From positions 95,072 through 159,071 of the forward strand of contig JAPTJF010000092.1 in the NCBI GenBank assembly GCA_029339195.1: DNA of 64,000 nt. Reading direction: 5' to 3'. This document shows positions 10,201 through 23,100 of the stretch, piece by piece. Positions within the stretch are counted from its first letter, which is position 1; each line of letters opens with the position of its first letter. The position numbers and the translations under genes are program-made. The notes beneath the pieces were generated by a model. That model was not told where the DNA came from. It saw only the letters and a program-made list of their open reading frames with translations, and did not search any database. The DNA comes from Micractinium sp. NFX-FRZ (Eukaryota; Chlorophyta; Trebouxiophyceae; Chlorellales; Chlorellaceae).

Positions 10201-12452
10201 AGACGTGTGCAGCAGGCAAGCGTGCAGCCTGGCAGCAATGTCATGAAGATCTGTGTCGGCGCCCGCCTTGCTTGCCAGGCAGCATGCGCAGAGGGCGGGG
10301 GCAGCTTGGACGCTGCGCTGGCTGCCCTGGCCTGCCCCGCGCTGCCCTGCCCTGGCCTGCCCTGCCCTGCCCTGTGTCCTGTGTCCTATGCCCTGCACAG
10401 GGATCTTACTTGGGAAGGGCAGCGCTCGGTCCAGCTCCACCCATCTGCCGCTCATGCTGGCCACCTTTGCAGTCAGCTGCAGCTCCTGGCCGGTTGGGGA
10501 GGCTGCAAACACGCGCACCCACTGCCCTGGGGCAACGCTGGCAACGTCCAGCTGCAGGCACGGCCGGGGGCAGGGCGGAGGAGGGGAGGCTGGGCATGGT
10601 GAGCTTGTGGAGGAGTGGGCGGGTGCGTCGAGGTGGTTTCAGCAGAGTGAGGAACAGAAGCTCGGGAGGGGAGTGGGTCTCAGTGAGCAGATTTGGAGAA
10701 TTGGAACAGGTGAGAGGGGAGGGTGTGTGCGTTCCTGAAATGCAGCCTGCCCTGCCTGCCTCCCTGCCTGCCTTGGTACCACCCACCTTCAGACTGCATG
10801 CCCCTCTGAACCTTCACCCGGCTGGCAGCCTCACCCGCACGCGCTTGCTGCCGCGCTTCACAGCCCCTGTCACCGCTCCAATCCAGGTGTCAGGCGATCC
10901 GTGGTAGGCAGGTGTGCCGCTGCGGCAGCGGGGGGTCCAGGGGCGCACCAGCCATGGTTGGTAGACTATACCTCAAGCACCAGGCATGGCAACTTGGACC
11001 GCAAGCAAGTTTCTGCCAGCAACAGTAGCGAGAGGCCAGGTCAGGCATCCCACCTGAGAGTGATGAACCCTCCCCATGCGGCCCACTGGGTCGACACGAC
11101 ACCTGCGGGCGGGAGGGCAGCGGGCACCCCAACATTTCAAGACCCGCAGGTCGGGCGCTCAAGTTGGCTCCAGCTGCCCTGCCCTGCCGTGTCCTGCCCC
11201 GCTGGTGGATAGACAGCTGGCCGGCAACCCAGCCCAGCTGGCAGCAGCACAGCTGCTACTCTTGGAGGGACAGTGGGCGGGGCGGCTCACTCACCCAAGG
11301 CGTCCACGCTGCGTGTGCCAGGGTGGACGTCTGCCAGCGAGGTGGAGATGAGGATGCGTGTCGCATTTTCCTGCGCTCATCGGGGCGGGCGGAATGGCCG
11401 CCAGGCGTGTTCAGCATCCCTGGCAACCAGCCTGGTGGGATGACTCACACCTCCGACTGACTCTGTCGCTGCTGCTGGCGCCGCATCACCAGAGGCCAGA
11501 GCGGTGCTCAGGGCGACACCTGAGAAAGACGCCCAATCTTGGTACTGAAACGTTCACTAGTCGAATCTGCAGCTGGCCAAGCTCACCCCTGCGCCCCGGA
11601 TGACCACGCCTGGCGACGTCACCATCAGGTCTTTGCTCAGCAGGTAGGTGCCGGCAGGGAGGAGCACCACGCCTGGCTGGCTATTGGCCGCAGCAACCGC
11701 GGCCTGTGCAAGGGGTGGCGAGATCAGTGACCAAATCAGTGTCTGGAGCTGCCAGTCGAGCGTTGTACAGCAAATGCAGCCATGCCCCCTGCTGCATGCC
11801 GTGCCTGTCGCTGTCTGCAGCCGTGCTGCTTGCTGGGTGCACGCGGGGGTGGGTGCGCACCTGCAGCGCAGCGGTATCGTCGGTCACCCCATCTCCTTTA
11901 GCCCCGAAGTCGGCGACAACGTCGTATGTGATTGGCGGGGAGGGCAGCGGGGCGTCACCATCTGCAGGCAGGCAGCAAGTTTGGGCACCTGAATCGGCAG
12001 ATACCGCCATCAGGCGTCCTGCGTGGCTTCGCATGCACAGCCGAGCGGTGGGCAGGTGCCGGGGCTGCCCCCCCTTCAGCAGCAGGCCCCACCTCTGTAT
12101 CCTGCAAAGCTCCAGTCGGCACCTCTGGATGCGTTCAGATAGGCTGTGGGTGGTGGGAAGTAGCGGGGTGCGGGTGCGCCTTCAAAACCAGCGGCAGCCA
12201 CCGCCGCTCCTGCACAAGGGTGACGGTGGCGGCTGTCGGGGGCGGAGACTCCGTCCGAGGCGTGCCCATTTCTGTGCCTGCAACAAAGCACCAGCACCGC
12301 TGCAAGCAAAGGGGCCTTCCATTTCAAGCAGATGCGGCTTGTCCTGCCGCAATTGGGAAGCACCACCGCTTACTCGCGGCAAGCGCCAGAAGCAGCGGTA
12401 GAAGAACCAATAGCGCGTTTCCGTCCCAGAGGGCGCGATGGCGGGGGGACAT
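6709..12452 (-). CDS. secreted pectin-lyase-fold (parallel beta-helix) protein
   Basis: Nineteen exons, 717 residues: 12452-12374, 12299-12093, 11961-11861, 11703-11587, 11544-11449, 11370-11291, 10919-10835, 10551-10410, 10145-10064, 9893-9809, 9562-9499, 9173-9062, 8797-8691, 8512-8432, 8257-8088, 7870-7680, 7446-7374, 7167-6903 and 6725-6709. Seen: an N-terminal signal peptide (NALLVLLPLLLALAA), a DWSFAGYR lead, then VADFGAKGDGVTDDTAALQ, the signature of the pectate-lyase-3 type beta-helix, followed by helix-like rungs (GTYLLSKDLMV, VESLTIEF, GHNALFLLAASNVWVQ, GHHGIALADCHSVLV). The last third is Cys-containing and unassigned. Intron 9 has a GC donor (10063-10062). The exon at 7870 has an apparent TGA just after a good donor; splicing at 7680 restores frame into the next exon. 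Exons 5 and 6 are the least certain. Inferred: an extracellular polysaccharide-active or wall protein; no catalytic residues could be assigned. Confidence 0.85.
7217..7292 (+). repeat. dispersed element copy 1: GGCTCC core with (ATTG)13 tail
   Basis: The core GGCTCCCCGTGGACTTGAAA at 7217-7236 is followed by thirteen perfect ATTG units (7241-7292). It lies in intron 17 of the pectin-lyase-fold gene, antisense to it. Related cores with ATTG-type or ATG-type tails occur at 18773, 41215 and 41901. Confidence 0.75.
10321..10380 (+). repeat. CCTGC-type pentamer tract
   Basis: Imperfect run of CCTGC and CCTGG units followed by a doubled GTCCTGT, within intron 8 of the pectin-lyase-fold gene. Simple-sequence DNA with no coding role. 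Confidence 0.6.
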
Positions 12453-13427
12453 TTGTGTTTTTCGCGCGCGCTGAAAGGCACCCCCAGCAGCTCGCACGGC
12501 GCGCGGGCCGCTGCCCATCACCCAACACAGCGCATAAATGCAATCAAACCGGGCGGCATCCGGTGCCATGCACTTTGCAGTGCCAGGAGATGGCGCCAGG
12601 CTGACGGGGCGCCACTGGCACAGGGGTACTCTCATACAAGCACAAGGTCACGTTTCATTCACCGTGAGCCTCCACGTTCACCACATGAGAAAGGCAAGTC
12701 AAACATGGAGTTCTGCGGCAGGTGATCACAGCTGAGGGAAGGCACGGCAAGGTGGTGCCCGCTGGCAAGCCGGACGGCATGCCACTTTTACGGCATGCGG
12801 CAGCACGAGACAGTAGGTGTCTTTTGGGTGAAGAAAAAGAGACGGATGGGCGGAAGTAAATGCCGCAAGCAGTTGAGAGGTCCTGGGGGCCAGTATAGGG
12901 GAGCATCTCAAGCTGCTGGGTCACCAACCTGGCCGGCAGACAACCCCACCACTTTTGATGCCACTTTGGCGAGCAAAGGGGGCAGTGGACCATTCGGCTG
13001 GGTTGCAAGAGCGCAGCCGAGGAGAGGGCAGCAGTGGGTGCCTCACCTTTACCCAAGGAGCGGCCAGGTGCAGCTCCCTGCTGTGCACGCTTAGGCGGTG
13101 AGGCGGCGGCGGCAAACCGCAGCGGCGGCGGCAATCATTGCCTGCATTGCACCGGAGGGACCGAAAGAGAGCTTGTGCTTCCATAAGTTGCCGGATGCTA
13201 GGTGTAAGAATGAAGGGGTGCGGCCGTTGCAGCGCATTGGGTAGCGGGCAGAAGGGGGGGTCTGCTTGCGTACAGGCAGTGCCGCTCCAGTCAATGGCAC
13301 ATCACAAGTGCCCACCCCAGCCAGGGTTGCACCGCCTTGACGGTGACACAGGATGTTTGGGGAGGTTACACTGGGAGGGCAAGGTTAAGTAAACAACCGT
13401 GATACGCAGATCCCATGGCAGTGGCGA
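12453..13427. other. intergenic region, about 1 kb
   Basis: Both flanking genes are on the minus strand. The right part is the 3' UTR of the ankyrin-type gene (TGTAA at 13366-13370) and the left part is the promoter and leader of the pectin-lyase-fold gene. Frames open for up to about 160 codons show no motif and no splice logic. Confidence 0.5.
13366..13370 (-). terminator. TGTAA poly(A) signal of ankyrin-type gene
   Basis: Minus-strand TGTAA, 58 bases beyond the stop codon at 13428. Confidence 0.65.
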
Positions 13428-15980
13428 TCACCAGGCGTCTGCATTGCCGCCGCCTGCTGCCACCTCCACTGCCTCCTCGTCGCCACTGCCGGCATCCTCG
13501 CCCTCCCACTCCAGCTCCTCACCGCTGTCGCCCTCCCAACCTGCCCCATCGCTGTCCTCCTCTGTATCCGTGTATGGCTCGGGGAAGGCCTCTGCCAGCT
13601 CATCTTCCTCTAGCTGCGGCTGCCAGGCGGACAGCGGGTAGGCAGCCAGGCCCACCACATGCAGCAGCAGCTCCTGAGGCAGCTGCAGCAGCGGCGAGGC
13701 CGGCGCCGGGCCGCTGCCGCTGCGGTGGGCTGCAAGCAGCAGGGCGCGGGCGGCCGCCTGGAAGGCTGGGGGGAAGCGGCCGTGGGTGGCGGGGCTCCAG
13801 GGCTCGCGCAGCGCAGCACGCCACAGCCACCTGCACCGGCAACTGGTGGGGAGGACAGTCAGCAGATGGGGGTAACATCGGGCGGCAGCCAGGGCGGGCA
13901 GGCGGGCAGGCAGTGAGGCGGGCAGGCATGGAAGCAGGCAGCAAACACGCACGTGTGCACAGCACGACGTGCCCAACCTGCACGACCATGCCTGAAGCCC
14001 TGCCAAGCCCTGGCTGCAGTGCATACCCCTTCCCTCCGCCTGCCTCGAAAGCGGCCATCAACAGCGCCGCATGCCAGCCCAGCCCAGTCACGAGCTGTTG
14101 CCATCATCATCCGCGCCCCCGTCCCGCCTTCCGCACCTGTTGAAGCCCTCTAGCTGCCAGCCCGACACCACCGCCGGATCGTCGGGCGGGTAATAGTCCT
14201 GCCGCACTACCACACCCCGCTGGGGGTCGGCGCCAGCAGGCTCATCATCCTGGGAATCATCCGAGTCGGACCCTTCAGGGACGTGTGCGCGGGTGCGGAT
14301 GCAGGTGCGGTAGGTGACTGGGCGGTAGCCAGCCTCCACCAGAGCCTCCATCATGAGCAGCTGCCCCTGGTGCAGCGCCTGCAGCTCCTGCATCCAGTCC
14401 ACGTCAGCGTGGCGCAGCGGCCAGGCATGGTACAGGAAGGCATCATACGCCTGCAGGCGGGTGGTGGGCAAAGAAGTGGGCAGGCCGGCGTTCATGCAGG
14501 CAGTCCGGCCACCAGGCAGGCAGGCAGGCAGGCAGGAAGGCAGCAGGGCGTGGCAAGCAACACGTCGCCAGGCCAAAGCAGTATGGACAGAAAGGCAGGG
14601 CTGCGAGGCTGCGAGGGAAGGCACCACGGCTGAGCGTCCCCCGCCATGCCCTCGCCCACCGCTGCCTAAGCTACGCACTCACCATGTACCACTTTTCAAT
14701 CTGCATGTCGACCAGTGCGTATAGCGGTGAGGTACACAGCTCTGCGCCATCAAGCGGCACCGGCGGCGCGCGCCCGTGCAGTAGCATGCGCAGCGCCGCG
14801 GCGTGCCGCCCGCTGGCGCCGCTGTGCGCCACCACAGCGTGCACAGCGTGCAGGTGGCCACGGAACGCTGCCGAGTGGGACACCTGCCCCCAGTTGCCAT
14901 GCACTGCTTGCCGGATGAGGTCATCCCGGTAGCTGCGGTGGTCAAAGGGGGGCGATGACTCCGCCCCCTCCCGCAGCATGCACGCCGTGCCGTGCAGGCG
15001 CAGCAGCGTCGCCACCGTTGCTTCCAAGGCTGGCTCGCCTGCGCAGCACAGCAGGCACTTGAGCGCCAGGGTGCGTGGAAGGGTGCCTGCTCTGCCTGCA
15101 ACGCCCAGCCACAGCACGAGCGCGTCTGCCAGGTCAGCCACAGCCGGGCTGCCGCTGGGCAGGCGCCCCAGCACACTGCACATGCTGTCCACCACTTGGC
15201 GCACGCTGCCCGCGCACGCCACTGCCGACAGCCGGTTTTCAACGTGCAGCTGCAGGAGGCGCTGCAGCAGCCACGGCTGGCCAGCTGCCGGGCCGCCGCG
15301 GCTCTGCAGGGTCAGCAGGCGGCCCGCCGCTTCATGGGCGGCGCACTGGGCGGGAGCAGTGGCGAGCGGCAGCGCCAGCAATGCCTCCGACACCCGCTGC
15401 ACCACCTGGGTGCTGCCTGCCTCGCCTGCCACGCGCTCTGCCAGCTGGCACAGGGCAGCAAAAGCCGTGTCTCGGCACGCGCCTGCTGCCACCAGCCGCC
15501 GCGCCACCGATGCTGCCCCCGCGTGCACCGCCGAGTCGAGCGCCGGCCTGGGTGGGAGTACAGCGTCATGCAACGCGGGCGGGATCCCCAAAGCCTGCAT
15601 GTGCGCCTCCGTAGGACGGTCGGCTGCTATCGCAAACGCTGGGGCAGCGCTGCGCTGGAGGGGGCAGCCTGCAGCAGGAGGGAGGGGCGGGGGGAGGCGC
15701 AGGTTGGGCGGGGTACATGTAAACAGCATCAGACACTTCCAGGCCAACGCAGGTTGCAGTCGTGACGCACAACTCGTGGACCCAGATCACCTGCCTGCAG
15801 CAGCACTGGCACTGCCTCCTCCCAGTCAGCCAGCGCGGCGGCGTGCAGGGCCGTCAGGCCGCCGAAGCGCAGCGGCGGCTGCGGACCAGATAGAGCCGCC
15901 TGCAGCGCCGCCATGTCCCGCCGCAGCACCGCCCGCAGCAGGCTGGGGTCTTCCTTCGTAAAGGTATTGCTTCCCATCAT
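13428..15980 (-). CDS. ankyrin-type helical repeat protein with acidic C-terminus
   Basis: Four exons: 15980-15791, 15668-14683, 14450-14137 and 13830-13428, 630 residues; phases 1, 0 and 2 all close. The start is the first of two adjacent ATGs (MMGSNTF). Seen: an ankyrin-like hairpin near the N-terminus (LLRAVLRRDMAALQAAL, then GGLTALHAAALADWEEAVPV), further helix pairs in the long Ala/Leu-rich second exon that may be degenerate ankyrin repeats, a conserved-looking aromatic segment (YDAFLYHAWPLRHADVDW), a short LPQELLLHVVGLAAYP motif resembling an F-box or SOCS-box helix, and a very acidic tail (TDTEEDSDGAGWEGDSGEE). Known: ankyrin plus SOCS/F-box architectures act as substrate adaptors of ubiquitin ligases. 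Applying that here is inference; the box match is weak. Pathway unknown. Confidence 0.75.
14512..14536 (+). repeat. CAGG tetramer tract
   Basis: About five CAGG units in intron 2 of the ankyrin-type gene. Simple repeat only. Confidence 0.7.
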
Positions 15981-17180
15981 TGAGAGGAGCCGGCGAGGGT
16001 TTGAAATTGCCGGCGAGGGATTGAAATTTCGAAGAGGGCGCCGGACCGGTCCCCTACAGCTCACAGAGATTTGATTGCATGTGAATCGTAACGATATCAT
16101 TATAAGAAAAGCGACCGTGGAAGGTCCTCGTGCTGTGCACGCTGAGGCGGCGGGGCGCCGCCCGCAAATCAGTGCCAGTGGCGGGGCTGGTGCCAGCGGC
16201 AGTGAATGACCCCAGTTTCCACAATCCTTGAGGTCGTCTAAACTTCATCATTATCTGAAGCCCTATGGCATAACCGAGTGCAGCCACTTTGCTGCAATCC
16301 TTATGAACCCGCCTGCCTGCCCGCACGTGCAAGAATGAGCGCGGATGCCTTATTTGCACAAGCCAGTTGCTGCAAATGAGATAGCTTCGTAGCACTACGA
16401 TATGCCAGGGGGAGGGCCGTGGGCTGCTGCATGCAATTGCCAGAGTGGGAACAGCCTACGACAAGGCTCAGCAAGTGCACGTTCAGCTTGCATGCAACGT
16501 TCCGTCAAGCCCCTGCATCGCTGCTGTGCACACACGTGCCTACCATCACTGCTGTGTGCCCTGCATCCCTCGGAAGAAAGCTTGAAGCTGTGGCCTCTGC
16601 AACGCACCTTGCCATCGCTGCGCTGCTGCTGTGGCAACGGGGGCCAGCGGGCCCCCGGGCACCGCTGGTGCCCTTGCCACCGCATGCCCGCCCCAGATTC
16701 CCACCTGCACATCTGGCAGGCCACGATTGCCAGCAAGCGTGCAAAGGTGGTGAGGTGGTCGGTCAGGGTCCACGCTATCCTAAAGAGGCCACCCGGTTAC
16801 GTCATCCACCAGTACCAGGGCCCTGTGCGCCTGCCCTTGCATGCCCAGGGCTGCGGTGTGCACCTGTTCCAGCCAGCCGTTTGGCACAATCTTTGGCCCA
16901 CACATAGACATATCTTTCCAGGGCAACTGGTTCGAAAGGCGTCTGGGGGGGCGGTCTTCACCCAAGAGCCCGTTAGGGAGGGGCCAGTCTGCTCACGGGC
17001 CGAGCTGGGTGAGTTGGGCAGCGCGCTCAGCAGCAGGGCCCCAACGTGGGAGCCCTCAGCCGTTGCACAAATACATGCACAACTGCAAACGGCTCATTCC
17101 AGCCCATTTCACATAGACACACACCAAGCCGTACCTCTGGCCCGGCCCATTCGCACTTTCGGCGGGTAGGGTTCTCTGCC
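15981..17180. promoter_or_regulatory. 1.2-kb divergent intergenic region
   Basis: This separates the minus-strand ankyrin-type gene (ATG 15980) from the plus-strand amidase (ATG 17181) and must contain both promoters. It includes a plus-strand frame open for 255 codons (16402-17169), which I do not call: it has no motif and its composition is that of random GC-rich sequence. No regulatory motif stands out. Confidence 0.45.
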
Positions 17181-20100
17181 ATGACGGGCCATCGCACCTC
17201 GTGCCTCGCCCTGGGGCTCCTCCTGCTGGCGATCGGAGCCAGCGCTGCCAACTCCAGGTGCGCGATGCGCTCGCTGGTGGTCGCCGGGTCGCCGTGACCC
17301 GCAACCTGCTAGGGCAAGCCCTGGCCAACCTGCTAGGGCAAGCCCATGGGCGTCAGCCAGGGCGTCAGCCCCTCTACCACCTGCCAGCCCACTGTCTTTA
17401 CGAACGTGGCTGCGGCCCACTGGAGCCGTTTCCTCAGCTTTCCACGCGATCTGCCAATCACTGTGGCCTCTGCCTCCGCCGCTCGCCCTCCCGCCATCCT
17501 GGCATGCACCCCGCCACCCACGCCAAGGGTGCAGCCTACCATGAGTTTTTTTGGCTGCAGCCTACCACGAGACTCTTGTCCCACCCACCTAGGCGTCTGC
17601 CAGAACGCTTGAACCCTTAAACCCTCCTCACCCTGCGCAGGCGGCTGACCCAGGTCGAGGTCGCTGCCAGCTGCCAGAAGGCGCTGCCCGCCAAGCAGAC
17701 CCTGAAAGCCAACTCCAAGACCGTCACATGGGGCTACTTCTACAAGGTGAGCAGCAAAACAAAAAGGAGGAAATTGAACGGTAGGAGAGGTATGGCATGC
17801 ATCTATGGCTATTGGGTACAAGGGTGTGGCGGGAAGCATGCGTGAGCATAGCGGGGGTGCCGAGCCGGCAAGGTGCTGCCTGCGTGTGACGCCCCGCCGC
17901 TACCTGCCGCTGACGGCCCGCCACGTGTGCCCCGCCTGCCCCTGGCTTCCCGCCCCCCATGCAGGGCGTCTCGCCCTCCCTGGTGACCAAGTCTGGTGGC
18001 GAGGTGTTTGTGGAGATGGTGACCCACCATGCGGGTGAGGAGAAGTAGAAGGCGCATGGTGGTGTGCTCAAGACTGGTGCCCTCGCTAGCGGGTGACCCT
18101 GGTCCCACCCAGGCTGCTCTCGCACTCAGAGTGTCTGCCCCCCCCACCCACCTCTGCAACTCGTCCCCTCCATGCTGCCCACGCTGTTCCTTTGCCTGCC
18201 CTCTCCAATCCTTACTGCAGGTGATGACTACGACAAGATGATCAAGGGGGACCCGGGCCTGGAGGACATCTACAAGTGAGGCGGGGGCTGGGGGTCCACA
18301 CCTCTGCTGGTTTCCTCAACCCACGCCCGAGGGCGTATTCTTCTTCTTCTTCTGAGGCGGGGGCTGCTCCTCTTGGTCAAACCCCTGCCACCTGTCTCAC
18401 GGACCTGGATCATGACACAGAATAGCAAGCCCTTTGCTCTGGGTTGCCTCCTGCGCTCGCCCAGCATGCGCCTGGCTGCGCGCCGTGTCCGCAGGGAACT
18501 GGTGGAAGCAATTGTCAGGCGTTGCCTGCCTCCTGGCCCACCAAATCCATGCCCTGGTGGGACGCTGGCTTTCGGTTCTCTCGGCTCAACGCTGCTTCTT
18601 TGAATTGAAATGATTGCAGGTGGACCCAGAAGGAGGGCCAGACCATGCGCATGCGCGGCGCGCAGGGCGCCGGCGAGGGAGTGGTGAGCTGCTCGGGAGG
18701 AGCCAGCCTGCTGCGCTGCCTCTGTTGGGGGTGGCACCGCCAGCTGGCAGGGCCCGCTGCAGATCAATCAATCAACCAATCAATTGCATTTAGGGTCCAC
18801 GGAGCCAGCCTGCAGCAGGACCACTCTGCTCACAGCCAGGCAGCCAGGCATATGCATGACTGCCAGACAGAGGACTCAGCATGCACGCCAGGCAGCTGCG
18901 CGGCCACCCCCGGGCATCGCTGCTGCTCCTCCCTAATCGCCCCCCTGAAGGCGTAGTGCCCCTCCTTGCCGCCCCCCTTGCCCGCAGCACGTCATGACTG
19001 GCCCCATCCACGTGTGCGGCGCCGAGCCTGGCGACGTCCTGCAGGCAAGTTGCGGGGGGCGCACCTTCAGCACCCTGCGCAGGCAGGACCGGGGCCATCA
19101 TGCCTCACCCCGCCCTGCGGCATGCCCTGTCAGCTGCCAGTATTGTATCGCTACCCCCCCATCCCCCATATGCCGCCTTCCTGCTTACGATTTCGTACCC
19201 TCCTTCCCGTCCCGCCGCTGCAGGTGGACATCCTGTCTCTGTCCCCCCGCAAGAACCCCAGCACCGGCAAGACCTGTGAGTGGGGGGCAGCAGGGGCGGG
19301 TCACATGCAGGTGGCACGACCGGGGCCGCCCTGGGGCCACTTGCCTGCATGCCTTCCACACAGTGCACACACACCAGCACTCTGCACCCGCCGCCCTTTG
19401 GCTGTCCTTGCGCACCGTTGCATGCCAGCCCGCTTGCAGACTCGTAAGCAATGCCTCCCACTCATGCCCCTCCCTCCTCCTGCAGATGGCAGCAACGCCG
19501 CTGCCGGCTGGGGCTACCACGTACGTCTCAGCGTGTTGCATCCGCCTGCCCTGCCTGCCTGCCCTGGATGGCTCTGGACTCTGCATATTTGCCCCATCGC
19601 CTGCCTCAGCATGCACTTGGCAATCAGCTCGCGCTCCACTTGCCCGCTGGGCATGGCTCACACCCGCCCTGCCTCACCTTGCCCGCCCGCCGCCCCCATG
19701 CAGTTCCGTGCCGGCTTCAAGGACGGCGACAAGCGCGAGGTCATCACCATCTGTGCGTTTGAAAAGCCACGGACACAGCACAGATGGGCATGCCGCCAGG
19801 CCACGGGCAGCTTGCTCTGGCTGCTTGTCAGCCACCTGCATGTGTGGCCTGCTTGCCAGGAACCCTAACCTTCGAGGGGGGGTCTCAAAGTCTGTGCCTG
19901 TGGCCTGCCCTTTTCCCTGACTGACTGCAGACGAGGTCAAGAAGGATAAGAAGAGTGGCCAGATTTACGTCGAGCCGGACTACAGCTTCAGGTGCCTGCC
20001 GTGCAGTGCTGTGCCGTGCTGTGGTGCACCAACGTGGAGGAGGATGTGTTCTGCTGTGGCGTGGTGTAGTGTTGAAGCAGGGGAATGGCCAGCGGTGTCT

Positions 20101-23100
20101 CATTCAAGAGGCCCACCCAGGTGAGATGCCTGGCAAGCCATGGCATCCCTGCAGCCAAGCTCGTGGTTGTTGCCAACTCAGCGCGTGGTTGTTGCCAACT
20201 CAACGCGTGCCCTAACATACTCTCAACCCCCTGCGCCCACTGTCCCCTCCCCTGCCCCCCGCCTCACTGCTCTCCAGGTTTGCGGGTGGCCCCACCGGCT
20301 ACCCTGGCCCCACCACCCCCTGCGCCACCGAGAAGGGCGCCATGCCCCGCACCCACCCAGGCTTTGGCAAGGTGTGGAGCGCCGCCAGCCGCACCTACTC
20401 CGGCACAAAGGTCCCCTGCAACGGCGGCAACCAGACCTGGAGCGGTGAGCTTGCTTGCTTGGGCTGGCTGACTGGTTTGCTTGCTTGCTTGCTTGCTTGG
20501 TCTGGCTTGGTTTCGGTGCGTGGATCAGCTGGGGATGTGCAGCTGCAACCCAGCATGGGCACACTGGGGCGCACGCCAGGCAGGGGTGCGCTAGAACGCT
20601 TGGTGCTTATAAGCATGCGTTCACTCCAAGGTGCACACCCTGCTGTGGCGCTGCCCTCGGAACCCAACCTAATGCCTTGGTGCCTCCCGCCCTCCTGCCT
20701 CCCGCAGGCTACTACTACCCCGGTGCGTGGCGCTGCTGCCATTTCTTTTGGCCTGCCTGCCAGCTGGATGGCAGCATCAGTCTGGTGGTGATTGTGATGG
20801 GCAGCTTGGCATGCAGCAGCAGCAGCAGCATTGGTTGCCTCCCTCAGCAGCAGCCGGGAGCGGGCTGACATGGCCGTGTGCTGCATGCAGGGCAGCAAAG
20901 ACAGAGCGGCGCCGGCAGCAGCTTGCCCCAGCGCTGGAGCTACTGACGGTGCTGCAACTGCTGGCCGCTCCTCTGGCTGTCTGCCGTCCACTGACTAGCT
21001 GCCCTGTCATGCTGAGCACGCTGCTGCAGGCGTGATCACCCCCCACCCCACCGGCACTGAGAACTACAACATCCGGGGTGAGTGCTGCCGACTATCATGT
21101 GCAGTGGCAGGTTGTTTGGGGGCATGGCCGCTGTAGGTGGACGAGCACTGTCAACGGCCTGCCAGCAACCTGCCTGCCTGCCAGCACAGGCGGGCTGCGA
21201 GGGCCTGCTGCCCGCACCCCTTGCCAGCCCAGCTAGCGGCACTGACACTCTATCTCATCGCGTCGCTGCAGGCAAGTTCAAGGTCCCAGCCAACCTGCAC
21301 ATTGGCAACATCGGCCTGGCGCCCAACACCGACGACGCCGTCAACTCGATCCCCCCCATGGTCACCGGCGGGTGAGCAGGCCGCCAAGCCGCTAACAGCG
21401 GGTGCCACCAGTGAGGGCAACTATGCACGGTACAAGCTTTGCCTGTGCCCGGTCGTGCTGCTGCCCCCCGCCTGCCAACCAGCCTGCAGCCCCTTTCTCG
21501 ACCCTCTTGCCCCACCTGCCCTCCCACACCCCTGCGGCGTCTGACGCTCCGCCCATTCCTGCCCTCCCCCACCCCCTGTCCCATGCTGCAGCAACATGGA
21601 CAACAGGTGAGGGTGGGGCCCCAGCAAAAAGTGGGATCCAGGCAGGACATGGCATGGCACTGTGTGCCCTGCAAGCGACACGGGGGCATGAACAAAACCA
21701 TGGTGCACATATGTATCAGGAGCAGTGGGGCCCGATCCACCCATTGCGCCGCCCACCTCGCCTCCTGCCAGCTTCCCACCTGTGCGCTGCGCTGCCCAAC
21801 CTGGCAACCACCCACCTACCCCCCCACACACACACTGCTGCTGCTGCTGCTGCCGCTGCCCTTCCCCTGCAGGCGCGTGGCCGCTGGCAGCACTCTGTAC
21901 CTGCCTGTGCAGGTGGCGGGTGCCCTCCTGTCCATGGGTGATGCCCACACTGCACAGGTGAGCACGGTTCCGCCAGTGCTCGGGTGGGGCAGTGGTTGGC
22001 AGGGAGTGCCTGCCAAGGCATTGCCACTGCTGGCAGCAGCGGCCAAGGGCAAGAGGTGCCAGGGCCCAGGGGCTGCCAGTCAGCAGGCAAACCCATGCAC
22101 ACAATGGCCCCTCATCACCTCCGGGCACCTGCCCGCCACAAGGTGCTTTTGAACACCGCGCGGGCAAAACCCGCGGCCGCGTGCACTCACCCCACCCACC
22201 CAAATTTATTCAAGCCTTTGCATGCAACACTCTCCCACACTCTCTCGCTACCCTGCCCTCCCCTCCCTGTCTGAACTCCCGCCTGCCCCAGGGCGACTCC
22301 GAGCTGGACGGCACTGGCGTGGAGACAAGCATCAACGGCCGCTTCAAGCTGACCCTGCACAAGAAGGGCCGCCTGCCCCGCTTTGTGCGCGCCCTCTCCT
22401 TCCCCCTCATCGAGACCAAGGACAGCTGGGTGGTGCAGGTGGGGGGGGCAGGGCGGGAGTGGGGGGCAGGCACCGTGCTTTCAACCGTGGGACCAAGGCG
22501 GCACAGCCCTGCATCCGCAGCCTTTGCCCTGCCCCCCCGTGTGCACGGCTGCAAGCCGCCCAGGCCCCAGGCTGCAGTCCAACATCCTCCTGCCTGTCGG
22601 TTTCCTCAACAGGGCTACACGTACAAGGACTACCTGACCGAGCTGAAGGACCCCCAGAACGCCATCTTCTCCGCATCCTCCATCGACCGCGCCATGACCG
22701 TGGCCTGTGAGCGGGGCTGGGCAGACCCCGAGGCGGTGTGCTGCAGGGAGGCACTGCCGGGACGGGGTCTGGCAGAGGCGGCGTGCATGTGGGGCTGAAG
22801 CAGGGGGCCTGGCCTGCCTGCCCGGCTGGTTGCCTGGTTGACAGTGCCTCGTGCTCTAGAGCCCCGTCCACAACCGCCCTGCATACCAGGCACACATGGC
22901 ATTACAGTCTCCACAGCATTTACCGAGGACAAACTGCTCAAGCGGGAGTGCGCCTGGCCCTCCACAATGCCCTGCAGACCAGAACACCCGTGACTGGATG
23001 ATGGCGACCATGGGCCTTACCGAGGACGAGGCCATCACCGCCATCACCATTGTGAGTGGTGGGGCGCTGACTCAGCACGCCTGAGCTGGGTGCAGAGCAT

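Noticed and set aside
16402..17169. 255-codon plus-strand frame upstream of the amidase
   Set aside because: No family motif, no splice structure, and composition like random GC-rich sequence; better read as promoter region.
22916..22935. Possible exon 19 relic in amidase intron 18 (TTACCGAGGAC)
   Set aside because: Only 11 bases match; too short to separate from chance.
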